Source of the DNA: Clostridiales bacterium | GTDB taxonomy: Bacteria; Bacillota; Clostridia; Oscillospirales; CAG-272 | DNA: 64,000 nt | NCBI GenBank assembly: GCA_012800735.1 | Contig: JAAZIU010000022.1 | Location: 1-64,000, forward strand | Direction of reading: 5' to 3' | In this document: piece by piece, positions 34,651 to 44,800 of the stretch | Numbering within the stretch: position 1 is the stretch's first letter | Layout: each line of letters starts with the position of its first letter | The notes under the pieces: generated by a model | The model's input: only the letters and a program-made list of their open reading frames with translations | What the model was told of the DNA's origin: nothing | Database searches by the model: none | Made by a program: the position numbers and the translations under genes

Positions 34651-37071
34651 ATGACCACAAAATACGAGTTTTCGCAGATAGATAAAAAATGGCAGGACAT
34701 CTGGGACGAAAAAGAAGCCTTTAAAGCCGTTGATTTTTCCCCGAAGCCAAAGTATTACACCTTGGTCGAGTTTCCCTATCCGTCCGGAGAGGGACTGCAT
34801 ATCGGTCACCCGCGGCCGTATACCGCGATGGATATCGTCTCCCGCAAGAAGCGGATGCAGGGATATAACGTTCTCTTCCCGATGGGCTGGGACGCCTTCG
34901 GCCTTCCCACCGAAAATTACGCGATCAAGACGAATACCGCCCCTCAGATAGTCACCGAGCGCAACGTCGCGCATTTCAAGAAGCAGATAAAGAGTCTCGG
35001 TCTTTCCTTCGACTGGAGCCGCGAAGTCAACACTACCGACCCCGACTATTACCGCTGGACTCAGTGGATTTTCCTGCAGCTTTATAAGAGGGGACTGGCG
35101 TATAAAACGACAATGCCGGTCAACTGGTGCACCTCCTGCAAGTGCGTGCTGGCAAACGAGGAAGTCGTCGCCGGCGTCTGCGAACGCTGCGGAGGGGAAG
35201 TCGTCCGCAAGGTAAAGAGCCAGTGGATGCTGATGATAACCGCATACGCGCAAAGGCTGATAGACGACCTTGCCGATCTTGATTACATTCCGAGAGTAAA
35301 AATTCAGGAGATAAACTGGATCGGCCGCTCCGAAGGCGCGGAGATCGATTTTTCCGCCGACACCGGCGACAAAATTCCCGTTTACACCACCCGTCCCGAC
35401 ACCATCTTCGGCGCGACATATATGGTTATGTCTCCGGAGCATGAGCTTGTCGAGAAGTGGAAAAACGAGGGTATGCTTAAAAACGCAGACGAGATATCCG
35501 AATATCAGGCTCAAGCCGCCCGCAAATCCGATTTTGAGCGCACCGAGCTGGACGCGGATAAAGAAAAAACCGGCGTCCGCCTCGACGGCGTTACCGGAAT
35601 AAATCCCGGCACCGGCGAAGATATCCCGATCTTTATCTCCGATTATGTCCTCTCTACCTACGGCACCGGCGCAATTATGGCGGTTCCGGCGCACGACGAC
35701 CGCGACTGGGCGTTTGCAAAGAAATTCGGACTGCCGATAGTCGAAGTGGTCGCCGGCGGAAACATCGAAGAGGGAGCATTTACCGACGTCGAAGAAGGCA
35801 TTATGGTAAATTCCGGTTTCCTTACCGGCAAAAACGTCGCCGACGCGAAACAGGCGATAACCGAATTCCTTGAAGAACACGGCGTCGGCCGCGCAAAAGT
35901 CAACTACAAGCTTCGCGACTGGGTTTTCTCCCGTCAGAGATACTGGGGAGAGCCGATCCCGATGATCTACTGCGAGAAATGCGGATGGGTTCCGGTTCCG
36001 GAATCGGAGTTGCCGGTCATACTGCCCGAACTTCCGAATTACGCGCCGACCGAGGACGGCGAATCGCCGCTTTCGCAGCTTGACTGGGTCAATACCACCT
36101 GTCCGCAGTGCGGCGGTGAAGCAAAGCGGGAAACCGACACGATGCCGAACTGGGCGGGCAGCTCCTGGTACTTCCTCCGCTACTGCGATCCGAAAAACAG
36201 CGAGGCGCTGGGCGATAAAGCGAAATTCGATTACTGGATGCCGGTCGACTGGTACAACGGCGGCATGGAGCACGTCACGCTGCATCTGCTCTACTCCCGA
36301 TTCTGGGCGAAGTTCCTTTACGACGAAGGTATCCTCAGCTGCATTGAGCCGTATCTCAAGCGCACCGCGCACGGAATGATATTGGGCGCAAACGGCGAAA
36401 AGATGTCCAAATCCCGCGGAAATGTCATCAATCCCGACGAGATAGTCGGTCAATACGGCGCCGATACCCTCCGGCTTTACGAGATGTTTATCGGCGACTT
36501 CGAAAAATCCGCCCCCTGGAACCCGGACGGCGTCAAAGGCTGCAAGCGATTCCTCGACCGCGCCGCCGGAATGTCGGCGATGATAAAGGGGAAAGGCTCA
36601 TCTTCAAGAAAGATCGAATCGGGACTTCACAAGACGATTAAAAAAGTCACCGAAGATATCGATCAGATGAAATTCAACACCGCCGTCGCCGCGATGATGT
36701 CGCTGCAAAACGACATTTACGAACAGGGTCATCTTACAAAAGACGAATTTGAGACTTTCATCACTCTCCTGAATCCTTTCGCGCCGCATCTGACCGAGCA
36801 GCTTTGGGAAGAGTGCGGAAACAGTAGCCTCTTAAGCCTCTCGCCGTGGCCGGAATACGACGAAGAAAAAGCCGCCGACGAAAGCGTTACCTACGCGGTG
36901 CAGGTAAACGGAAAGCTCCGCGGAACGATAACCGTTCCGGCGGATACCGAAAAGGAAGCCGCCCTTGCCGCGGCGAAAGCGGACGAAAAGGTGGCCGGTT
37001 ATCTTGACGGCAAGAACCTGGTAAAGGAAATCTTCGTTCCCGGACGGATGATAAGTTTTGTGGTTAAATAA
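34651..37071 (+). CDS. leuS: Leucyl-tRNA synthetase
   Basis: Class I synthetase charging tRNA-Leu, with an editing domain. HIGH motif: [16 protein letters not shown] (near 43-58). CP1 editing domain with [16 protein letters not shown] (near 248). Zinc-like knuckles [10 protein letters not shown] and CPQCGGEAK are present. The KMSKS loop is [10 protein letters not shown] (near 581). The 806-residue length is normal. The gene ends the rsfS-leuS pair and is followed by the rpsU promoter. A long antisense reading frame over it is a codon-bias artefact. Confidence 0.98.
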   Translation: MTTKYEFSQIDKKWQDIWDEKEAFKAVDFSPKPKYYTLVEFPYPSGEGLHIGHPRPYTAMDIVSRKKRMQGYNVLFPMGWDAFGLPTENYAIKTNTAPQIVTERNVAHFKKQIKSLGLSFDWSREVNTTDPDYYRWTQWIFLQLYKRGLAYKTTMPVNWCTSCKCVLANEEVVAGVCERCGGEVVRKVKSQWMLMITAYAQRLIDDLADLDYIPRVKIQEINWIGRSEGAEIDFSADTGDKIPVYTTRPDTIFGATYMVMSPEHELVEKWKNEGMLKNADEISEYQAQAARKSDFERTELDADKEKTGVRLDGVTGINPGTGEDIPIFISDYVLSTYGTGAIMAVPAHDDRDWAFAKKFGLPIVEVVAGGNIEEGAFTDVEEGIMVNSGFLTGKNVADAKQAITEFLEEHGVGRAKVNYKLRDWVFSRQRYWGEPIPMIYCEKCGWVPVPESELPVILPELPNYAPTEDGESPLSQLDWVNTTCPQCGGEAKRETDTMPNWAGSSWYFLRYCDPKNSEALGDKAKFDYWMPVDWYNGGMEHVTLHLLYSRFWAKFLYDEGILSCIEPYLKRTAHGMILGANGEKMSKSRGNVINPDEIVGQYGADTLRLYEMFIGDFEKSAPWNPDGVKGCKRFLDRAAGMSAMIKGKGSSSRKIESGLHKTIKKVTEDIDQMKFNTAVAAMMSLQNDIYEQGHLTKDEFETFITLLNPFAPHLTEQLWEECGNSSLLSLSPWPEYDEEKAADESVTYAVQVNGKLRGTITVPADTEKEAALAAAKADEKVAGYLDGKNLVKEIFVPGRMISFVVK

Positions 37072-37111
37072 GAAATTTACAATATTCCGTTCCGCTGCCG
37101 CAAGGTAACTC

Positions 37112-37140
37112 TTGACAAATCCGACAAAATAGTGTATAAT
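37112..37140 (+). promoter_or_regulatory. Promoter of rpsU
   Basis: TTGACA (37112-37117), 17-base spacer, TATAAT (37135-37140). Perfect consensus. Confidence 0.88.
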
Positions 37141-37146
37141 ATTATT

Positions 37147-37325
37147 TGCCACCAAAATCAGAGGCAATCTTCGTCTATAAGACGCTGAGTCTACAAGACG
37201 CGACGTCCGCATTTATAAAGACGAAAAGATACAACGCCCTGATCCCGGCGGCCGACAGATTCATCGATATAACCGATACTTTTTTACAATCGGTTACGAT
37301 CCGTCGAAGGGAGGGAAACAGATTA
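37147..37325 (+). promoter_or_regulatory. Structured 180-base leader of rpsU
   Basis: The untranslated leader contains AAGACGC-type repeats (about 37180-37248) and a perfect 8-bp hairpin TAACCGAT/ATCGGTTA (37270-37277 and 37289-37296) with a U-rich loop, shortly before the Shine-Dalgarno GGGAGGG. Such a leader could serve autoregulation by S21 or another ribosomal protein. I cannot match it to a described leader family. Confidence 0.45.
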
Positions 37326-37502
37326 ATGGCAGAAATAAGACTTAAAGAAAACGAGTCGCTTGACAGCGCTCTTCGGCGTTTTAAGAGATCCTGCGCCCGC
37401 AGCGGCGTACTTGCCGAGCTCCGCAAAAGAGAGCACTACGAAAAGCCGAGCGTCAAGCGCAAGAAGAAGTCCGAAGCGGCAAGAAAGCGCAAGTATAAGT
37501 AA
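37326..37502 (+). CDS. rpsU: Small ribosomal subunit protein bS21
   Basis: The 58-residue basic protein [20 protein letters not shown] with a Lys/Arg-rich tail ([17 protein letters not shown]) is S21, which sits near the 3' end of 16S rRNA and aids start-site recognition. The start at ATG 37326 is preceded by GGGAGGG; longer upstream frames run through the leader and are not coding. It has its own promoter and terminator. Confidence 0.97.
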   Translation: MAEIRLKENESLDSALRRFKRSCARSGVLAELRKREHYEKPSVKRKKKSEAARKRKYK

Positions 37503-37526
37503 TCGCTTCGGTTAAAAACAAATAAG

Positions 37527-37559
37527 AATATCGCCGTAAATCAATACGGCGATATTTTT
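37527..37559 (+). terminator. Terminator after rpsU (also convergent gene)
   Basis: Perfect 12-bp stem AATATCGCCGTA/TACGGCGATATT (37527-37538 and 37545-37556) with a 6-base loop and TTTTTA tail. Confidence 0.9.
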
Positions 37560-37595
37560 ACGCATAATTTTATCGGCTGCCGCCGGTATCCGGTT

Positions 37596-39461
37596 TTAAC
37601 TGATTTCGCCCGAAATAACGGCAATTTTCCACGGTTCGATATTGCTGATTTTTACATGGGTTCCGTCGTCTGTTTTCCGAAAATCCGCTTCGCGCAGAAT
37701 TCCGTCATAGCCGAGAATTTTGAAAACATCCGCTTTTGCGCGCAGCAAAACTTCAAATTCTCCCGTCGCGTCAAAATTCATATTGGCGAGCAGACATACG
37801 AAATTGCCGTTTTCATCCTCACGGAACATGGAAACAACCTTACATTCATGCCCGATGATTACCGGAAGCGACGAGCGGCTGAGCCGGTCGAATATACTTA
37901 TAATCTGACGCCTTTTTGCCGTAAAGAAAAATGAACTCGGATAATCATATGTGGTTACGGCTACCTGTCCGCCGAGTTTGTTTTCATATATCGTAAGACA
38001 CGCCCCCACAGGCTCCGCCGTATTTATCGTAACCGCTTCGCTTAAAATATGCGCGCCTTTTTCGGGGATAAGAGCCGTTACAAAATTATTATCTCTGTCG
38101 CGGTTGAAGAAATTCATATAACAGTTGCATATATATCCCGCGTCATCTCCGTTCAGAACATGATCGGTAAATCTTTCGGATATTCCGCTGTGATATTTTC
38201 CTCCGAGCTTCACGCCGCACAGCTCGAGAAAACCGCGTTTTTCAATTATCGGCAGCGCCGACGCGCGGATAAAGGCTCCTTTCGACAGCATTTCCATAAG
38301 CTGTTCGTCGGCGCTGTATGCCGCCTCATTATACCCGATCATATACGCGCAGGCATTCCGCGGATCGGTTGTTGTAGGCACTCCGACTTGCATCAATTCG
38401 GTCTCGTAAACCCCGACATTGACTCCGACCGCGTGTTTTCCCGCCGTAAGCGACGCCAGCGTGTCATATTTCGCTTTATGCTCATGCAGAACTTCCATGA
38501 GACGGTAATTGTCGTGCCCGCTTGTGTTGAACGCAACGCCGTTGCAGCCGGCCATTACAGCAAGATACGGCTCAAGCGCCATCATTGTCTTTGATTTTCC
38601 GAGTTCTCTATAAGGGAAATTCTCAAACTCATATTGAATGTCCGTCACAAACGGCGGATAGGACAATATCTGGTTTTCGCATGTCGATACCTTTGAAAGC
38701 AGCCCGCAAGGATACGAATCTTCGTAAAAACCGCCGCCGGGTCTGCCTTTTTCCGCTTTCAGCTCATAGAACCAGTGTTCGGCGCTTCCCGTCATTTCGC
38801 CGATAATTATTTCCGGATTTACCGAATGTACCGCTTTTTCTATAATTGAAGCCACTTCGCTGTGCGAATCATAGCAGAAACGATGCCATTCGCCGTTTAT
38901 TTCGCCGTTTCCGGCTTTTATCGCCGCTGTCAGGCTTTCGAAAGTTTCGCTGCGTCCGGTCTCTTTGTTGAATTTATCGATACAGGTCTGACAGCAGCAG
39001 GGACCGGCGACACCGTGATTTCCTATCCGAAGATCGTCGTCGACCCAAATGAAGTCGGGCTCCGATGAAGCAAGTATCGAATACCGCTCTGCAATATATT
39101 TTCTGAATTCTTCGGTGTTCGGGCAGAGACAGCTTGTTGATATCTCGCCGTTTATCGAAACCATCGTCTGCATCGGAGGTTTCGGGAATACCTCCCAGCC
39201 TTCTTCGAGGTGCCCCAATGTGTCAAGCACATTGAGACCGACGCTTTTTACTCCGGCGGCGCGGTATGAATTGAGGCGTTTTTTGAGCAATTCGGCGTGT
39301 TCCCGCTGAAACGAAAGCTCCCAGTATCCGAAATGCGAATATTCGGTAAATAACGCGATTTCATCTGCGACGTCGATGTTCCGGCTGATAAATTTCAAAT
39401 GCTTTTCGAACTCTTTATCGTCAAAATATCTTGAATATCCGATTCTGTGCGCTTTTTTCAT
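37596..39461 (-). CDS. Putative glycoside hydrolase (TIM-barrel plus C-terminal beta domain), 621 aa
   Basis: I do not recognise an exact family. The first 350 residues look like a GH-type TIM barrel related to DUF4838 or GH42-like proteins: SFQREHAELLKKRLNSYRAAG, PDFIWVDDDLRIGNHG (acidic triplet near 136), a Cys cluster CCCQTC right after it, and IIIGEMTGSAEHWFYELKAE. The region after residue 400 is beta-rich and ends in an immunoglobulin-like strand pattern (VSMFREDENGNFVCLLANM), as in many glycosidases. No signal peptide, so it is cytoplasmic. It is downstream of a Gfo/Idh oxidoreductase on the same strand with a 74-base gap containing a hairpin. Activity is inference. Confidence 0.6.
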   Translation of the reverse strand: MKKAHRIGYSRYFDDKEFEKHLKFISRNIDVADEIALFTEYSHFGYWELSFQREHAELLKKRLNSYRAAGVKSVGLNVLDTLGHLEEGWEVFPKPPMQTMVSINGEISTSCLCPNTEEFRKYIAERYSILASSEPDFIWVDDDLRIGNHGVAGPCCCQTCIDKFNKETGRSETFESLTAAIKAGNGEINGEWHRFCYDSHSEVASIIEKAVHSVNPEIIIGEMTGSAEHWFYELKAEKGRPGGGFYEDSYPCGLLSKVSTCENQILSYPPFVTDIQYEFENFPYRELGKSKTMMALEPYLAVMAGCNGVAFNTSGHDNYRLMEVLHEHKAKYDTLASLTAGKHAVGVNVGVYETELMQVGVPTTTDPRNACAYMIGYNEAAYSADEQLMEMLSKGAFIRASALPIIEKRGFLELCGVKLGGKYHSGISERFTDHVLNGDDAGYICNCYMNFFNRDRDNNFVTALIPEKGAHILSEAVTINTAEPVGACLTIYENKLGGQVAVTTYDYPSSFFFTAKRRQIISIFDRLSRSSLPVIIGHECKVVSMFREDENGNFVCLLANMNFDATGEFEVLLRAKADVFKILGYDGILREADFRKTDDGTHVKISNIEPWKIAVISGEIS

Positions 39462-39490
39462 AATACTGCACCATATCCTTTATTGCAGCA

Positions 39491-39513
39491 AACGGGACTT
39501 TTTCAGTCCCGTT
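39491..39513 (-). terminator. Hairpin between the Gfo/Idh gene and the putative glycosidase gene
   Basis: Perfect 9-bp stem AACGGGACT/AGTCCCGTT (39491-39499 and 39505-39513). The minus-strand T run is short (GTTTGC), so it may only weaken transcription into the next gene, or protect the upstream mRNA end. Confidence 0.5.
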
Positions 39514-39535
39514 TTCCGTATTTATGAATTGTAAT

Positions 39536-40636
39536 TCAGTCGAAATAAATCGTCTTGCCGGTTCTGCCGCTTTCATAGATAGCCTCGATGATATTTGTTA
39601 CCATCGCCGCTTCTTCGGGCAGAACGAGCGGAGGGGTGTCATTAACTATCGCGTCGATCCACTGGCGGGCTTCATAATCGCAGTCGCTCAGCTTTTCATC
39701 TTTGTAAAGGTCGCGGTCTGCGTCGTTCGCTTCATGCAGCTCGCTGAACAGTTTCATCTCGCCGTTTTCGTCGGGACGCTCGCCGTTTACCATAACGCCG
39801 TCGCCACGAAGCTCAAGTCCGCCCAAAGTTCCGCAGATTGTCTCGTATTGGCTGCCGACGGTGTTGAGAAGCCAGGAAGCTTCGACATACATGGTCGCTC
39901 CGTTTCTGAAGCGGACAAAACCCATCGCCGAATCTTCAACCGTAAACGGAGTATCGCCCCAGGAACCCCAGCTTCCGTTGTCCTGCGCGTAATATTTCAG
40001 TTTGTGATTGACTGCTCCCGTAACGGATGCGACGTCATAGTTGCCGATCATCCAGAGCGCGGCGTCGATAGAGTGGGTTCCGATGTCGATCATCGGTCCG
40101 CCGCCCTGCTTCGCTTCGTCCATAAAGACGCCCCAGGTCGGCACACCGCGGCGGCGGATAGCCGGCGCGCGGAGATAATATATCTCGCCCAATTTCCCGC
40201 TGCGAATCAGGCTGCGGGCATACTGATACTTTGAGTCGGAACGGCTCTGATAGCCGATAGTCAGCTTCATGCCGGTGCGCTTCGCGGCGTCGCACATCGC
40301 CTTAGCTTCGGCAGAGCTTGTCGCCATCGGCTTTTCGCACATGACGTGCTTGCCGGCTTCGAGAGCGGCTATCGATATCTCGGCGTGCTTATGGTTCGGA
40401 GTAAGAACATGGACGACTTCGATTTCCTTAATCGCCAAAAGGTCTTTGTAATCAAAGAAGACTTTCGCGCCTTTGACGCCGTATTCCTTCGCGGCTTTTT
40501 CGGCGCGGTCGATAATAATGTCGCAGAAGGCGACCATTTCCACATTTTCGCATATCTTCAGCGAAGGAAGGTGCTTTCCGTCTGCGATGCCGCCGCAGCC
40601 GACTATTCCGACTTTTACGGTTCTTAGTTTGCTCAT
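39536..40636 (-). CDS. Gfo/Idh/MocA family oxidoreductase, 366 aa
   Basis: NAD(P)-dependent sugar or inositol dehydrogenase-like enzyme. The Rossmann fold begins VGIVGCGGIADGKHLPSL; the catalytic EKP motif is intact in HVMCEKPMATSSAEAK (near 95), and the second-domain signature GGPMIDIGTHSIDAALWMIG (near 172) includes the catalytic Asp and His. The substrate is unknown; the next gene is a putative glycosidase, so a released sugar is a reasonable guess. GAGGAG precedes ATG and a perfect promoter lies 48 bases upstream. Confidence 0.92.
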   Translation of the reverse strand: MSKLRTVKVGIVGCGGIADGKHLPSLKICENVEMVAFCDIIIDRAEKAAKEYGVKGAKVFFDYKDLLAIKEIEVVHVLTPNHKHAEISIAALEAGKHVMCEKPMATSSAEAKAMCDAAKRTGMKLTIGYQSRSDSKYQYARSLIRSGKLGEIYYLRAPAIRRRGVPTWGVFMDEAKQGGGPMIDIGTHSIDAALWMIGNYDVASVTGAVNHKLKYYAQDNGSWGSWGDTPFTVEDSAMGFVRFRNGATMYVEASWLLNTVGSQYETICGTLGGLELRGDGVMVNGERPDENGEMKLFSELHEANDADRDLYKDEKLSDCDYEARQWIDAIVNDTPPLVLPEEAAMVTNIIEAIYESGRTGKTIYFD

Positions 40637-40683
40637 ATTGTTTCTCCTCGGTTATATTTGTTTGAGTTTATTGCCATGATTAG

Positions 40684-40712
40684 ATTATAACTCTGTATTG
40701 CCGAAATGTCAA
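40684..40712 (-). promoter_or_regulatory. Promoter of the Gfo/Idh-glycosidase pair
   Basis: Minus-strand TTGACA (40707-40712), 17-base spacer, TATAAT (40684-40689). Divergent from the URO-D promoter. Confidence 0.85.
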
Positions 40713-40769
40713 GCCAAAAAGTGAAATTAATCGTATTATAAGGAAAGTTCCGGTAAGCGATTTATTCTC

Positions 40770-40798
40770 TTGACAAAGAGAGCCGCTTGTGATAAAAT
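40770..40798 (+). promoter_or_regulatory. Promoter of the URO-D/DUF5107 pair
   Basis: TTGACA (40770-40775), 17-base spacer, TAAAAT (40793-40798). About 57 bases separate it from the opposing -35. Confidence 0.82.
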
Positions 40799-40827
40799 CA
40801 TAGCTGAAATCACAGGGAGGATAAAAA

Positions 40828-41811
40828 ATGGATACATATAAGAAATACACCCCTGCGCAGCGGGCGGAAAAAGCATTCAAAATCGAAATCCCGGATCAGG
40901 TGCCTACCTTTGAGCTTGAATTTCAGCTCGCTCCCGAGCTGTTCGGCCGAGAGCTGATCTGTTACAATCACAACGCGGAGGAGTTTGCGAAACTTTCCCG
41001 CAAAGAGCAGGAAGCTTACATCGACGAAGAAGCGGATTTTACCGTCAAAGTCTACGAAGCGCTCGATTACAGCATCATCCCCTGTTACGGCGGTCGCTGG
41101 GCCGTTGATTCCTGGGAATATAAAGCGTTTGTAAAAGCCATCCGCCAAAGAATCGGCAACACCCGACTGCTCGGTAATCACGGCGACGGTACCTACTCGA
41201 TCCCCGACGGCAATCATATGTATGAATTTGCTTACCGTCTCTACGACGACCCGGAAGGGATGAATCGAGACGCGGAAAACATGTGCCGCGGCGCGATAGA
41301 GAACAATAAAAAACTTAGCGAAGCCGGAATTGACGTCGTCTGGCTCTGCTCCGACTACTGCTACAACAGCGGGCCTTTCATGAGCCCGGAGATGTTCTCC
41401 GAATATGTAACGCCTTACCTCGCGAGGATAATCGCTTCGGCTAAAGCAGAGGGCCTCTGGACGATAAAGCATACCGACGGCGACATTATGCCTATCCTAA
41501 ATCAGCTCGTCGATACCGAGCCGCACGCCTTGCATTCTCTCGACCCGATGGCCGGCGTTGACATCGCCGAGATAAAGCGGCTGTACGGCGACCGCATCGC
41601 TCTCTGCGGCAACGTAAACTGCGCCCTTATGCAGACCGGCACCGAGGAAGAGGTAAGAGAGAGCGCCATGTATGCGCTCAAGCATGGCATGCCGGGCGGA
41701 GGATATTTCTTCTGCACATCAAACGTCCCCTTCCGCGGTATGCCGCCGGAAAGATATACCTTGATACTCGACATCTGGCGCGAATACCGCGACTATCCGC
41801 CGAAGCTCTGA
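40828..41811 (+). CDS. Uroporphyrinogen decarboxylase (URO-D) family protein, 327 aa
   Basis: The protein belongs to the URO-D superfamily, which holds heme decarboxylases and corrinoid methyltransferases such as MtaA. It has VWLCSDYCYNSGPFMSPEMF (near 172), WTIKHTDGDIMPILNQLVD (near 211) and the region HSLDPMAGVDIAEIKRLYG. The zinc ligand pair HxC of MtaA-type methyltransferases reads HTD here, although a Cys remains near the C-terminus (YFFCTSN). The N-terminal arginine motif of heme decarboxylases is not apparent. With a sugar-gene context it may act on a carbohydrate-related substrate; function unknown. Shine-Dalgarno GGGAGG. The DUF5107 gene follows after 13 bases. Confidence 0.8.
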   Translation: MDTYKKYTPAQRAEKAFKIEIPDQVPTFELEFQLAPELFGRELICYNHNAEEFAKLSRKEQEAYIDEEADFTVKVYEALDYSIIPCYGGRWAVDSWEYKAFVKAIRQRIGNTRLLGNHGDGTYSIPDGNHMYEFAYRLYDDPEGMNRDAENMCRGAIENNKKLSEAGIDVVWLCSDYCYNSGPFMSPEMFSEYVTPYLARIIASAKAEGLWTIKHTDGDIMPILNQLVDTEPHALHSLDPMAGVDIAEIKRLYGDRIALCGNVNCALMQTGTEEEVRESAMYALKHGMPGGGYFFCTSNVPFRGMPPERYTLILDIWREYRDYPPKL

Positions 41812-41824
41812 TAAGGAGGCAGTT

Positions 41825-44800
41825 ATGAAAAGAAAGGTAACCGCTCAATCCTTTACCCTGACGATACCGACTTATCCCGAAGCGCCTTATGAGACGCTGC
41901 CGATGTTCGCCGAAACGAGAAATCACCAGGCGACCTCCGGCAACCCGTTCCCTAACGCCGTCACCCTCTCTCCCTGCGCCGAAACGGCGGAAGATCGCGA
42001 CTACATCGCAGTGCGGCTGGAAAACAAATATATGCAGCTTATAATCCTGCCTCAGTTAGGCGGGCGTATCTTCGCCGCCCTTGACAAGCGCAGCGGATAT
42101 AACTTTTTCTACCGGCAGCACGTTATAAAGCCGGCGCTGATAGGCTGCCTCGGCTCCTGGATATCCGGCGGAGTTGAGTTCAACTGGCCTTTCCATCACC
42201 GCCCGGCGACTTATATGCCGTCCGACTGGACTATCGAAGAAGGCGAGGACGGCTCGGCGACCGTCTGGCTCTCCGATTCCGACCCGTTTTATCGGATGAA
42301 AGGCACCGTCGGCATCTGCCTCTATCCCGACAAATGCTATATCGAAACCAAGGTTCGGGTAACAAACCGCACATCCGTTCGCAATCCTTTCCTCTGGTGG
42401 CAGAACGCCGCCGTTTCGATAAACGAAAATTATCGCCTTTTCTTCCCGCATGACGTTGATCATGTCGTCCAGCACTATCGCACGGTTTCGACTTCCTGGC
42501 CCATCGCAAAAGGCAACTACGCCGGCTGCGACTTCGGCGACGGCACCGATATCAGCCTGATATACAACGCTCCGCACTCTACCTCTTATTTCGCCGCGCC
42601 TTCGAAATTCGATTTCTTCGGCGGATACGACGAGGGCAAGGACGCCGGCGTCATCCATATTGCCGACCATCACATCTCCCCCGGAAAGAAAATGTTCGCC
42701 TGGGGACAGGATCAGAACGCCAAAAGCTGGGAAACGAAGCTGACCGACGACGACGGCCCCTACTGCGAGCTTATGGCGGGCGTTTACACCGACAATCAGC
42801 CCGATTTTACCTGGCTTGCGCCTTATGAAACGAAGAGTTTCTCTCAGTATTGGTATCCGATTACAAAAACCGGCGTGCCGGACTATGCCGACCTTCAATG
42901 CTCGGTAACGGTAAAGGGCGACAAGGTTTCCGTTGCGTCGACTTCGGCGCTTCCGGACGTACGAGTCCGGCTGTCCGTCGGCGATGAGGAGCTTTGCGAC
43001 GAGCTGACGGAATTCAAAGACGCGACTACCCTAAACTTTAAACTCTCTCGTAAAGTAAATCCCGGCGAGTGTTGGCGGATTCAGGTAACCTCCGCGGGAC
43101 GGTCGGTGTCAGACTACACGGACGAAGAATTTCCGAGTCAGACGCCTCGGATAATCGGGAGACGCAAGACCCCGGATGAGATAAAAAGCGCCTATGAGGC
43201 TTATAATGTAGGCGAGCACCTGATTCTCTACCGCGACCCCGTCGCCGACCCGGAAAAATACTGGGAAAGATCGATAAAATTAGACAAATATATGATTCCG
43301 GCGTATCTTTCGCTTGCCGAAAGCCGCATCTGCCGAGGGCTGTATGACGAAGCGGAGAAGCTGCTCGACGACGCGACGGTACTTAGGGACGAGTTCAACC
43401 AACGCCCGGAATCGGGGAAGATACATTATCTTTACGGGCTTTGCTGTCAGCGTCAGGGCAGATACGACGACGCCTACGACGCCTTCCGCAAAGCGATGTG
43501 GAGCTATGACAAAATTTCCGCCGCGGCAACAAAGGCGTCGGCGCTCGCGCTGAGACGCCGCGACTGGAAGGACGCGAGAGCGCTTGCCCAAAAAGCTTAT
43601 GAAAGCGACAACTCCAACACCGCGGCGGTAATCCGGATGCTTTTGGCCGATTACCGGCTGCATGACGAAGCGGCGGTGAAAGCGGATATCGCTCTGCTTT
43701 CCGATGAAAAGCTGAATATGACCTACGCCTGGGCGCTGGTTTCGATCGGAATGGCTGACGAAGGCGAATTCTTCGCGCGCCTGGAGAGTCCGCCGAGCCA
43801 GACAGTTATCGACGTTGCCTGCGAATTTATGAGTTTCGGGTTCAATACCGAGGCAAGAAAGCTGCTCGACGGAGCTATAAACCGCCTGCCCGAAGATAAA
43901 GTCTCGGCGATGGTCTATTATCTCGCCGAACTGACGCCGCCCTCGGAGGAGCTCTGCCGGGTATTTCCGACAAGACCGGAGGAAGCTTCGGCGCTTGAAA
44001 AAGCGATAGAAGCCGACCCGCGCGATGAGTTTGCAAGGTATCTTTTGGGCGTTCTGCGGATGGGACAGCGGCGTTACGCCGAAGCCGAGGCGCTTTGGAG
44101 CGGCGGGCGGAGCTGCGGCTGTCTGCGCGGGCTTGCCATCTGCGCCTGGAGACGCGGGGCGAGGGCGAAGGCGCTTAACCTGCTGCGCCGCGCCTGTAAA
44201 GCCGCGCGAAAAGGTCCGGAGCTTGACGCTGTGATTTTCGAATCGGCGTATCTTATGAACCAGATCGGCGCCGATGCTGAAAAGACGATCTCGCTCATTC
44301 TTTCCGCCGGAGAACCGGAGCGGGACGACACCGCGCTTGAGCTGATAACCGCTTACTGCCGCGCCGGAAAAGCCGAAAAGGCGCTTGAGCTGCTGAAAAC
44401 TCATAACTTCCGCCCCGGCGAAGGCTCGGAGGCGATGCTTGCGTATAGCTACATCAACACCGTCTGTTCGCTTGGCGACGAACGATTCCGCAGCGGGGAC
44501 ATCGACGCCGCCGTTGAAGCCTATATCGCGGCTCAGTCGATCCCGGAATGGCTTGACGGCAACATCAGCGGTGATTCGCCTTTTGCCCGCGCGAAATTAG
44601 GCGAGGCAGAATGCCTGCTGCGCAAAAATCCGGACGACGAGAAGGCGAAAGCAATTCTCGCCAGGCTTTGCGATATCCATCCGGATACCTTCGTCCGCGC
44701 AGAGCTGCTTTGCCGCGTCGGCAGAAAAGACGACGCCGTGAAGCTGCTCGAAGGGCGGATTTCCGACTGGAAACGCCAGCTTACAATAAGCGAAAGCGGA

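Noticed and set aside
34516-36453. 645-codon minus-strand frame over rsfS/leuS
   Set aside because: It lies antisense to leuS, which has all synthetase motifs; the open antisense frame comes from GC-rich codon bias and has no Shine-Dalgarno or family resemblance.
37146-37325. N-terminal extension of rpsU from 37146
   Set aside because: S21 starts at MAEIRLKEN after a strong Shine-Dalgarno; the upstream frame is the structured leader and begins right at the promoter.
43280-44404. 374-codon minus-strand frame inside the DUF5107-TPR gene
   Set aside because: Antisense to a well-supported coding frame; basic, low-complexity product without motifs.
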